This document shows, one piece after another, positions 43,468 to 50,288 of a stretch of DNA of 64,000 nt. Where the stretch lies: positions 98,452-162,451 of the forward strand of contig CALWKW010000004.1 of the NCBI GenBank assembly GCA_944381365.1, given 5' to 3'. This stretch comes from an uncultured Christensenellaceae bacterium (GTDB lineage Bacteria; Bacillota; Clostridia; Christensenellales; UBA3700). Position numbers and translations under genes: made by a program. The notes beneath the pieces are model-generated. The model saw nothing but the letters and a program-made list of their open reading frames with translations. It searched no databases and was not told the origin of the DNA. Within the stretch, counting starts at the first letter, position 1. Every line of letters starts with the position of its first letter.

Positions 43468-43593
43468 TGCACACGACCGAGAAAACTTCTTGTCGGTTGA
43501 GTATTTGTTTTTTACCTGATCAATGAAATATCGGAGAGTAAGGAGATTTATTTGAATAATATGTCTTTTGCTCTGCTTTTGCAGAGTTTTTTT
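43468..43593 (+). promoter_or_regulatory. Attenuator or riboswitch-like leader ending in a terminator
   Basis: The leader has a stem GACCGA (43485-43490) with TCGGTT (43503-43508... right arm), the block ACCTGATC (43514-43521), GGAGAGTAAGGAG (43533-43545) and then an intrinsic terminator CTCTGC-TTTT-GCAGAG-TTTTTTT (43571-43593). All this lies between promoter and first gene, so read-through is probably controlled. ACCTGATC preceded by TTGAG recalls part of the TPP aptamer, but the rest of that consensus (P2 stem, CUGAGA, GCGNAGGGA) does not fit well, so the ligand is not assigned. Confidence 0.55.
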
Positions 43594-43656
43594 ATTCTCC
43601 AAAGGAGTAGATATGAAGAGAATCGGCGTGATAGGAATAGTTTTAAAGCAGGATAA
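43552..43656 (+). CDS. Possible leader peptide overlapping the attenuator
   Basis: A 34-codon frame starting TTG 43552, with AAGGAG at 43540-43545 six bases before it. It runs through the terminator hairpin (43571-43593), through the Shine-Dalgarno of the next gene and 44 bases into that gene in another frame. Its translation would disrupt the terminator. The peptide begins MNNMSFALLLQSFF; no homology is recognised. Existence is inferred only from the ribosome site and geometry. Confidence 0.3.
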   Translation: MNNMSFALLLQSFFILQRSRYEENRRDRNSFKAG

Positions 43657-43870
43657 AAATACTGCTTTGGCAATTCAAAATTTGTTGTCATCATTCAGTT
43701 CGATAATAATCGGAAGAATGGGAGTGCCCGATAAGGATACGGGCATAAGCACGATAAGTTTGATTGTCAAGGGGACAAACGAGGAAATATCCGCTTTGTC
43801 GGGAAAACTTGGAAAGCTCGATGAAGTGTATGTAAAATCAGCAATAACTTCTTTTGAAATAGGAGGATAA
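43613..43870 (+). CDS. TM1266-like putative regulator (iron-only hydrogenase system type)
   Basis: An 85-residue protein of the small ACT/NikR-C-like family often annotated as iron-only hydrogenase system regulator. It begins MKRIGVIGIVLKQDK, has IIIGRMGVPDKDTGISTISLIV and ends KLGKLDEVYVKSAI; the alternating beta-alpha-beta pattern suggests a ligand-binding domain without a DNA-binding helix. AAAGGAG sits 7 bases before ATG 43613 and can pair with CTCC just upstream (CTCCAAAGGAG). No hydrogenase gene is in the window; here it leads an ABC transporter operon, so it may sense or modulate that uptake. Confidence 0.75.
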   Translation: MKRIGVIGIVLKQDKNTALAIQNLLSSFSSIIIGRMGVPDKDTGISTISLIVKGTNEEISALSGKLGKLDEVYVKSAITSFEIGG

Positions 43871-43873
43871 AAT

Positions 43874-44914
43874 ATGAAAAAATTTATCGTTATTTTAATC
43901 ATTGTAGCAGTATTTGCAAGCGTCTTTGCTTTTGCGGGATGCGATAATAAAAACAACAACAATAATAATACCAATGATAATACCGAAGATGCGAGCGTAA
44001 ACTATACTTTCGTAGCTCCAGACGGAGCACCTGCTTTGGCTATCGCAGGATTGTCCGATTCGATCACTACGGATACCGACACATACAAATTAAATATGAA
44101 AGTAGTTTCTTCTACCTCTATCGGCACAGAAGCACTCAAGAGCGATATAGCCATTGTGCCTGCCAATATGGCAGCAAAACTTTACAACGGCGGCAACGAC
44201 ATAAGACTTTTGTCGGTAGTCACCAACGGCAATTTGTTTTTGATGTCGAGCGGGGAGACCGAAATGACTGATCTCGAAGCATTGAAGGGCAGAATGGTAT
44301 ATTCTATCGGACAGGGAAGTGTGCCCGATATGATTTTTCAGTCTCTTTTGAGGTCCAACGATATAGTATATAAGCAGGGCGAATATGCTGTCGCAGGTAT
44401 GGTTGTTATCAAGTATTTCCTCAACGGCAACGAAGTAATAAATCAAATGGCTTTGGCTCAGAAATCGGGCAATATCGTATATGGAATGCTTGCCGAACCT
44501 GCTGTAACAATGGCTAAAGGCAAGGGATTTTTTGAAGTAATGGATATGCAGTCTTTGTGGGCAGAAAGTGCTCAGAGCGAATATCAAGGTTATGCTCAGG
44601 CTGTATTGATAGCTAAAGCATCGGTATGCGAAGACAAACAATTTATTGCAAAACTTCTCGATGCCGTTAGTGCTAATGCTAAGAGTGTAGCGGAAGATCC
44701 CGAAAAAGCCGTTTTGGCAATAAAAGAGCTGTATCCTCAGACAACTCTTCAGAACGGAATGACCAAAGAAGTAGTGAAAAGATGCAATATCGCTGCCGTG
44801 ACAATGCCTTCGGGTAAAGCATATTATGAGCAAATGCTCGAGACTGTTATGAAAATAAATGATTCTATAATCGGCGGCAAACTGCCTAATGATAATTTCT
44901 ATTATGCAGGTTGA
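43874..44914 (+). CDS. ABC transporter substrate-binding lipoprotein (NMT1/ThiY/SsuA-like)
   Basis: A 346-residue lipoprotein: basic start MKKF, hydrophobic core, and lipobox FAGC with the lipidated Cys at about 23, followed by an Asn/Asp-rich linker (about 25-42). The binding domain has the type II periplasmic fold of the NMT1/TauA group: SDIAIVPANMAAKLYN (about 92-107), LEALKGRMVYSIGQGSVPD and YGMLAEPAVTMAKGKG. Relatives bind thiamine precursors, sulfonates or similar small compounds; the substrate here is not known. AGGAGG precedes ATG 43874. Confidence 0.85.
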   Translation: MKKFIVILIIVAVFASVFAFAGCDNKNNNNNNTNDNTEDASVNYTFVAPDGAPALAIAGLSDSITTDTDTYKLNMKVVSSTSIGTEALKSDIAIVPANMAAKLYNGGNDIRLLSVVTNGNLFLMSSGETEMTDLEALKGRMVYSIGQGSVPDMIFQSLLRSNDIVYKQGEYAVAGMVVIKYFLNGNEVINQMALAQKSGNIVYGMLAEPAVTMAKGKGFFEVMDMQSLWAESAQSEYQGYAQAVLIAKASVCEDKQFIAKLLDAVSANAKSVAEDPEKAVLAIKELYPQTTLQNGMTKEVVKRCNIAAVTMPSGKAYYEQMLETVMKINDSIIGGKLPNDNFYYAG

Positions 44915-44964
44915 AAGGCGAATAGATCAAACAGCTTAGATCATTCTCAAATAAAGTAATAAAA

Positions 44965-45726
44965 ATGGACAGACAAAAGCTCTATAAGATTCTTAATATA
45001 CTTTTGCCTATATCCACACTTCTTTTGATATTGATAATATACGCAATCATATCAAAAGCGGTGGGGATAGATATGCTTGTGCCCTCAGTACCTTCTACTA
45101 TAAAAGAATTGATAGGATTGTTTGGCAAAAAATCATTTTATACGGCAGTATTTTGGACTTTATTAAGAGCTTTTATTGCCTATTTTTCTGCGATTGTGGT
45201 GGCAGGTATTTTGGCGGTGCTGACTTATGTTTTCAAGCCCTTAAAAAGTGCGATGTCGCCGATAATTATTCTTATAAGAATAATGCCCACAATGTCATTG
45301 ATATTGCTGGCTCTCATTTGGTTTGACAGCTTTGAAGCGACTGTATTGGTGGCATTCAGTGTGGTTTTTCCTATGCTTTATACGGCATTTGCAGATGCTT
45401 TGGAGAGTGTCGACAATGATCTTATAGAGATGGCCAGAATATATGAAGTCGACAAAAAGACAAAGATTTTCAAATTATACTTGCCGCAGATGTCATCGGG
45501 GATATTTACGGGAATAAGAAGCTCGATAGGTCTTAATCTAAAACTTATAATTGCCGCAGAAGTGCTTGCTCAGACGGCTGACAGCATGGGCATATACATG
45601 CAGTTTGCAAAAATAAATCTCGATACCGCCGAGCTTATAGCTTGGACAATTGTCGCCATATTGCTGGGAGCGTTTTTTGAAGGAATAGTCAAACTGATAG
45701 AGAAAAAGGTGGTGAAGTGGAAATGA
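44965..45726 (+). CDS. ABC transporter permease (SsuC/TauC/ThiX-like)
   Basis: A 253-residue BPD-type inner membrane protein with about six helices. The EAA-like loop is EMARIYEVDKKTKIFKLYLP (about 155-174), followed by SSGIFTGIRSSIGLN, which couples to the ATPase. The ribosome site is weak (AAAGTAA). Its stop overlaps the ATPase start (ATGA). With the neighbouring genes it makes a complete importer. Confidence 0.88.
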   Translation: MDRQKLYKILNILLPISTLLLILIIYAIISKAVGIDMLVPSVPSTIKELIGLFGKKSFYTAVFWTLLRAFIAYFSAIVVAGILAVLTYVFKPLKSAMSPIIILIRIMPTMSLILLALIWFDSFEATVLVAFSVVFPMLYTAFADALESVDNDLIEMARIYEVDKKTKIFKLYLPQMSSGIFTGIRSSIGLNLKLIIAAEVLAQTADSMGIYMQFAKINLDTAELIAWTIVAILLGAFFEGIVKLIEKKVVKWK

Positions 45727-46439
45727 AAATAGAAAATCTCAGTTTTTCATATCAGGACAAGAAAATATTCGAAGACTTTTCTTTTGATTTTGAAGAGGGC
45801 AAAGTGACTTGCATTATGGGAAGTTCAGGCGGAGGAAAGACGACTTTATTGAATTGTATAAGCGGACAGCTTGACTACAACGGCAAAATTTGTTATGGAC
45901 AAAACGGAGATGAAAAGGACATAAAAATATCCTATATATTTCAACAGCCAAGGCTTATACCTTCGCTTACCGTAAAAGAAAATATAATGTTTGTCCTTGA
46001 CAAAAAAAATAGGCAAGAGGCAAATATCAAAGCTGAAGATATGATAGAAAAAATGAATCTTCAGGATTGCAAAAATTCTTATCCATCACATATAAGCGGC
46101 GGACAGGCAAGCAGGACTGCAATCGCTAGAGCTTTGGCTATACAAAGCGACATATTGCTTATGGATGAGCCGTTCAAGGGATTGGATATAAAATTGAAAA
46201 ATTATATATTTGAATTGTTAAAACCGCTTATTTCTCAAAAATCAGTGATATTTGTCACGCACGATGTAGAAGAAGCTCTGAGCGTAGCTGACAGGATAGT
46301 TGTATTGTCTAGAGAGAAAAATCAAGCAGTAAAGATAATAGAGAATATACCAATCGATGACGATAAAAATTGCCGTGATATATATACTAAAAAACTAAAC
46401 GATATCAGAAAGAAAGTCTTTGCGGCTCTTTTAAAATGA
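45723..46439 (+). CDS. ABC transporter ATP-binding protein
   Basis: A 238-residue ATPase of the nitrate/sulfonate/thiamine-precursor importer group. All motifs intact: Walker A MGSSGGGKTTLL (about 34-45), Q-loop YIFQQPRLIPSL, signature HISGGQASR, Walker B ILLMDEPF and H-loop VTHDVEEAL. ATG 45723 overlaps the permease stop; GTG 45717 is an alternative start two codons earlier. This contrasts with the degenerate ABC protein at 40.9 kb. Confidence 0.92.
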   Translation: MKIENLSFSYQDKKIFEDFSFDFEEGKVTCIMGSSGGGKTTLLNCISGQLDYNGKICYGQNGDEKDIKISYIFQQPRLIPSLTVKENIMFVLDKKNRQEANIKAEDMIEKMNLQDCKNSYPSHISGGQASRTAIARALAIQSDILLMDEPFKGLDIKLKNYIFELLKPLISQKSVIFVTHDVEEALSVADRIVVLSREKNQAVKIIENIPIDDDKNCRDIYTKKLNDIRKKVFAALLK

Positions 46440-46454
46440 TTGTCGGATAGAAGT

Positions 46455-46487
46455 AAAAAAACAAGGTTTTGCCTTGTTTTTTTGTTT
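46455..46487 (+). terminator. Terminator of the transporter operon
   Basis: AAAAACAAGG (ending 46466) pairs with CCTTGTTTTT (from 46472) around TTTTG, with a long T-run. Confidence 0.9.
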
Positions 46488-46557
46488 TTTAAAAGCATAT
46501 TAGACATAATTCAAAAATTATGTCTTTTGCTTTTTATTATTATGTACAAAATAGTTT

Positions 46558-46887
46558 TCAGCTGTTTTTTGCCATATCAATCAAACTGCGTAATTTTGTG
46601 ATTTGTTCGCTTGAAAGCATACAGCTTGCCGAATTGAAAAATTCTTCGAGTTTTTGATTGTCTAAAGTGCCGTTTTTTCTTCCTTCTTCCACAAGATAAA
46701 ACATCTCCTGCATAAGTCTTTCTTCAGACATGCCCGAATATTTGTCAATCTCTTCTTCTAAAGACTTTGGTATGTTGTCTTTGTTTTGAGAATTGGTTTG
46801 ATATGTATTTTTGAAAAGATTTGACATATCGAGATTTGAGAAAGAAATTTGATTGTTGGATTGATTAAAAAAATTGTTTTTTTTCAT
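46558..46887 (-). CDS. Small protein of unknown function
   Basis: 109 residues, not recognised. The first third is rich in Asn, Gln, Ser and Phe; the rest is helical and charged, with SEERLMQEMFYLVEEGRKNG and MLSSEQITKLRSLIDMAK. No signal peptide or membrane segment. The ribosome site is weak (AAAGAG). It is one of two small minus-strand genes downstream of the cysteine desulfurase and may be cotranscribed with the next one, 30 bases upstream. Confidence 0.55.
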   Translation of the reverse strand: MKKNNFFNQSNNQISFSNLDMSNLFKNTYQTNSQNKDNIPKSLEEEIDKYSGMSEERLMQEMFYLVEEGRKNGTLDNQKLEEFFNSASCMLSSEQITKLRSLIDMAKNS

Positions 46888-46917
46888 TTTTGTCGCTCTT
46901 TATGGATGATTTTATGA

Positions 46918-47106
46918 TTATTCGTCTTCGCTATATAATTTAGATATAGTTTTGTTGACTTCTTCTTCGTTGAGATTTATGGTCTTTGGCTGAGAAGAAT
47001 TGTTATTGTTGTTCATGAGCTGGGGCAATAACTGCATGAGCATAGACATATCTTTGTTGCCGCCGCCACTCATCATTTGCATTATTTTGCCGATATCCAT
47101 ATCCAT
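46918..47106 (-). CDS. Small Met/Asn-rich protein of unknown function
   Basis: 62 residues: MDMDIGKIMQMMSGGG, then MSMLMQLLPQLM, a run of asparagines and an acidic end NLNEEEVNKTISKLYSEDE. Not recognised. GAGAGGT precedes the start at 47106; five further upstream codons are possible. The pattern of a methionine-rich amphipathic part and polar linker recurs in the neighbour at 46558. Confidence 0.6.
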   Translation of the reverse strand: MDMDIGKIMQMMSGGGNKDMSMLMQLLPQLMNNNNNSSQPKTINLNEEEVNKTISKLYSEDE

Positions 47107-47157
47107 ATTTATACCTCTCAATATTTTATGTAATTTTTTCGATATAGGTGCATGATA

Positions 47158-48294
47158 TCAATGAATATAATTCAATTTGTCTATCAATGTGAGAATTGCG
47201 TGTATATCGCTTATAGAATTGTTGTAGCCGATACTTACTCTTACGGTTCCGCTGTCCAAGGTGTCGAGCTGTTTGTGTATAAGCGGGGCACAGTGAAGTC
47301 CGCATCTTACGGCAATATCGTGTTCATTGAGATAATCGCCGATATCTGTGGAAGGAAAATCTTTGTAGTTAAAAGATACGACACCGCTGTTGTGAACAGA
47401 GTAAAGTTTGATATTTTTTATCTGTTTGAGTCCGTATATTAGTTCGCTCGTAAGATATTTTGTATTGAGTGAAATTTTGGGGAGATTCTGATATGTCCAG
47501 CTTGCACTTGCTCCCAATCCTACGATACCTGCACTGTTTACGGTGCCTGCTTCGAATGCGTCAGGCGGAACATCAGGTTGGATAAGGCTTTCGCTGTGCG
47601 AGCCCGTTCCGCCGAATTTTATAGGATAAAGCTTGTATTTGGTATTGTATACCAAAAATCCCGTGCCTTGACAGCCGTGCAATCCTTTGTGTCCTGCCGC
47701 TACCAAAAAGTCGATATTGTTTTCTTGAATGTCGAGTTTGATATGACCTAAGGATTGAGCCGTGTCGACAAAAAACGGTATGTTGTGTGCCTTGGCTATC
47801 TTTCCGATATCTCCGATATCAGTTATGTTTCCCGTGACATTGGAGATATGATTTGCACAAATAAGCTTAGTGTCGCCGGTAATGGCGTTTTTTACGGATA
47901 TGGGGGATATTATGCCGTTTTCGTCAGGAGTAATTTCTATTATGTTTATGCCGATAGAATCTTTGAGATGATACAAAGGCCTTGCCACTGAATTATGCTC
48001 GTTTGAAGTGATTATTACATCGCACTTTCTGCCTTTGAAATTGAGAAGATATCCTATAAGAGCAAGATTTGATGCTTCTGTACATCCCGATGTGAATATC
48101 AATTCGTATTTGTCATCGCAATTAAGGAGTTTTTTTAAAAGCTGTCTTGTATCATAAATCTTTATGGCAGTATCGATAGAATCGTTGTGTCCGCCTCGTC
48201 CGGGGTTTGAAGAATAAGATAATTGCTTGAACATTTCGTCAAACATACATCTGGGTTTGAATCTCGAAGTTGCGGCATTGTCCAAATATATCAT
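47158..48294 (-). CDS. Cysteine desulfurase-like class V aminotransferase
   Basis: A 378-residue PLP enzyme. YLDNAATSRFKP at the start, FTSGCTEASNLAL, and the PLP lysine in AAGHKGLHGCQGTG (about 197-210). The catalytic cysteine is in VRCGLHCAPLIHK (about 340-352), the SufS-like position. It should mobilise sulfur (or selenium) from cysteine (selenocysteine). The divergent DUF3343 gene is a frequent partner of this subgroup, found in relatives with YedF and selenium genes; none of these is in the window. GAGG precedes the start. Confidence 0.85.
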   Translation of the reverse strand: MIYLDNAATSRFKPRCMFDEMFKQLSYSSNPGRGGHNDSIDTAIKIYDTRQLLKKLLNCDDKYELIFTSGCTEASNLALIGYLLNFKGRKCDVIITSNEHNSVARPLYHLKDSIGINIIEITPDENGIISPISVKNAITGDTKLICANHISNVTGNITDIGDIGKIAKAHNIPFFVDTAQSLGHIKLDIQENNIDFLVAAGHKGLHGCQGTGFLVYNTKYKLYPIKFGGTGSHSESLIQPDVPPDAFEAGTVNSAGIVGLGASASWTYQNLPKISLNTKYLTSELIYGLKQIKNIKLYSVHNSGVVSFNYKDFPSTDIGDYLNEHDIAVRCGLHCAPLIHKQLDTLDSGTVRVSIGYNNSISDIHAILTLIDKLNYIH

Positions 48295-48370
48295 TGTTTA
48301 CCTCACAAGTTTTGAGTCTTTGTAATATATTGTATTAGGAGCGGGGTACATAAATACCTAGGAGAAAGCT

Positions 48371-48628
48371 ATGAATTATTTAATGATGATTTTCCGCTCC
48401 CGTAACGAGGCACTTGCCATGTACGAATATCTGAAAGCAAGGGGAGTAAGTTGCAGCACTATGAATGCTCCCAGAAGTCTTATGAAGTCCTGCGGAGTAG
48501 CAATAAGAACAAATATAAACGAAAGCTCGCTTTTAAAACTCATAAACGGATATCCTAAAAATGCTGATGTAAAGGTCTATGCGGTCACATCGACTTTTGG
48601 CGGTACGAGTTATAGACAAATATATTGA
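48371..48628 (+). CDS. DUF3343 family protein (putative sulfur/selenium carrier-like)
   Basis: 85 residues: YLMMIFRSRNEALAMYEYLK at the start, GVSCSTMNAPRSLMKSCGVAIR with two cysteines in the middle, and a beta-rich end. This is the DUF3343 pattern, small proteins found beside cysteine desulfurases. Function is not established; a role as sulfur or selenium carrier has been suggested by context. AGGAG sits before ATG 48371. The gene is divergent from the desulfurase, 76 bases apart. Confidence 0.8.
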   Translation: MNYLMMIFRSRNEALAMYEYLKARGVSCSTMNAPRSLMKSCGVAIRTNINESSLLKLINGYPKNADVKVYAVTSTFGGTSYRQIY

Positions 48629-48631
48629 CAG

Positions 48632-48658
48632 ACGGGGCTAGAAAATAGTCCCGTTTTT
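48632..48658 (+). terminator. Terminator of the DUF3343 gene
   Basis: ACGGGGCTA at 48632-48640 pairs with TAGTCCCGT at 48646-48654 (one G-T pair), then TTTTT. Confidence 0.85.
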
Positions 48659-48845
48659 CTCTGAAGATATAAAGTAAAATTCAAATGAGTTTAAGATCGT
48701 AAAAATTTAATGCCTTTAAAGTTTTGGGATGATATTAAATAAAGACTTTGCTTTTTCAAATTTAAAATTTCACATAAAAATATTGAGATAAAGAAGTATA
48801 TTTTGTATATATTGCGATATATTATAATAAAATATTTTATAATGC

Positions 48846-48874
48846 TTTACAAACAAGGCGTTTTGTAATATAAT
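48846..48874 (+). promoter_or_regulatory. Putative promoter of the CNNM/CBS gene
   Basis: TTTACA at 48846-48851, 17 bases, TATAAT at 48869-48874. Confidence 0.65.
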
Positions 48875-48917
48875 TAACCTAAAACAATATATTTTTTAAG
48901 GAGATTCTTTTTTAATT

Positions 48918-50228
48918 ATGGTAGTTCCACTGTTATCGGCGTCTATCAGCACTTCTGAGATTGTTACTTATATTGTGGCAATCGCAGTATTGGTTATTTT
49001 TTCCGCTTTCTTCTCTTCGACAGAAACGGCTTTCTCAACTTTCAATCGCATAAGACTCAAAAACCTTTATTCAAACGAGCCTAAGAAGTATGGCAAGGTT
49101 TATTATTTGAGCGAGCATTTTGACGGATTGATTTCTACGATTCTTATCGGAAACAATATTGTAAATATCGCATCTGCGACTTTGGCTACATTGCTTTTTA
49201 CAAAATTGATAGAGAATCAAGATGTTGCCGGTACTGTTTCTACGGCAGTCATTACGGTAGTAGTGCTTATATTCGGTGAAATTTCGCCTAAGTCTATCGC
49301 AAAGCGTAATCCCGAATATTTTGCAAGATTTTCCGCTCCTTTTATACTTTTGCTTTATTATATTATTTTCCCTATCAACAAACTCATGGGATACTGGCAA
49401 AATTTCTTGGGAAAGATTTTCAAGAAAAAGGACAAGGATAATATCACTGATGAAGAACTTATCACTTATATAGACGAAGCTCAGACGGAGGGCGGTCTTG
49501 ACGAATACGAAGGAGACCTCATTAGATCTGCAATCGAATTTGACAATATGACCGTAAAAGATGTGTTTACTCCAAGAGTAGATGTCGAGGCTGTCAATAT
49601 CGAAGACAGTATGTCAGATGTCATGAAAGTCTTCAGAGAGAGCGGTTATTCAAGACTTCCCGTATATCAGGAAAATATTGACACGATAAAGGGTATTATC
49701 AATTTGAGAGATTTTTACGAAGCTTATATTGACGGAGTGAGCGATTTTTCAAAGATAATTACTACTTCCGTAATTTATGTGCCTGACACAATGAAGATAA
49801 GCGATGTTTTGAGAAAACTTCAGATGGCAAAGACTCATATCGCTATCGTGGTTGATGAGTTTGGCGGAACTATGGGTATAGTTACGCTCGAAGATATTCT
49901 CGAACAGCTTGTAGGCGATATATGGGACGAAAGCGATGAAGTAGTCGAACCTATTATCAAACTTTCTGACAACAAATATTTAGTAATGGGAGATATCAAT
50001 CTCGATGAATTTTTTGAATATTTCGGCGTAAACGAAAAACAAGTCGAATACGATACCGTCACATTGAGCGGATACATCGCACTCGTACTCGGAAGAATGC
50101 CTCAGGTAGGCGACATAATAAATTATGAAAACCTTGCTCTTACCGTAAAGAAAATGGACAACACGGTAGTAGAAAAGGTAGAAGTAATCGTCAATATGCC
50201 CGAGGAAGAAGAAAAAGAAGAAAAATAA
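48918..50228 (+). CDS. CNNM (DUF21) / CBS-pair / CorC_HlyC transporter-associated membrane protein
   Basis: A 436-residue protein. The N-terminal CNNM domain has about four membrane segments and the motif FSSTETAFSTFNRIRLKNL; the CBS pair follows (about 205-330: VKDVFTPRVDVEAVNIED and THIAIVVDEFGGTMGIVTLEDILEQ by its blocks), then the CorC_HlyC domain (about 345-430). Family members handle divalent cations such as Mg; the old label is hemolysin. AAGGAG (48898-48903) is 14 bases before ATG 48918, unusually far. Confidence 0.9.
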   Translation: MVVPLLSASISTSEIVTYIVAIAVLVIFSAFFSSTETAFSTFNRIRLKNLYSNEPKKYGKVYYLSEHFDGLISTILIGNNIVNIASATLATLLFTKLIENQDVAGTVSTAVITVVVLIFGEISPKSIAKRNPEYFARFSAPFILLLYYIIFPINKLMGYWQNFLGKIFKKKDKDNITDEELITYIDEAQTEGGLDEYEGDLIRSAIEFDNMTVKDVFTPRVDVEAVNIEDSMSDVMKVFRESGYSRLPVYQENIDTIKGIINLRDFYEAYIDGVSDFSKIITTSVIYVPDTMKISDVLRKLQMAKTHIAIVVDEFGGTMGIVTLEDILEQLVGDIWDESDEVVEPIIKLSDNKYLVMGDINLDEFFEYFGVNEKQVEYDTVTLSGYIALVLGRMPQVGDIINYENLALTVKKMDNTVVEKVEVIVNMPEEEEKEEK

Positions 50229-50288
50229 TTCTTTTCAACCCAATTTTAAGAAAAATTTTTAGCACATATAGATTTATAGGAGGCAGGA

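Noticed and set aside
43468..43593. Firm call of a TPP riboswitch
   Set aside because: Only ACCTGATC and a TGAG block fit. The P2 stem, P4/P5 and the final GCGNAGGGA are not convincing, so I kept the neutral attenuator call.
50229..50288. T-box ahead of ileS, and likewise ahead of hisZ and ilvB
   Set aside because: The leaders are too short (ileS, ilvB) or lack the conserved T-box sequence (hisZ).
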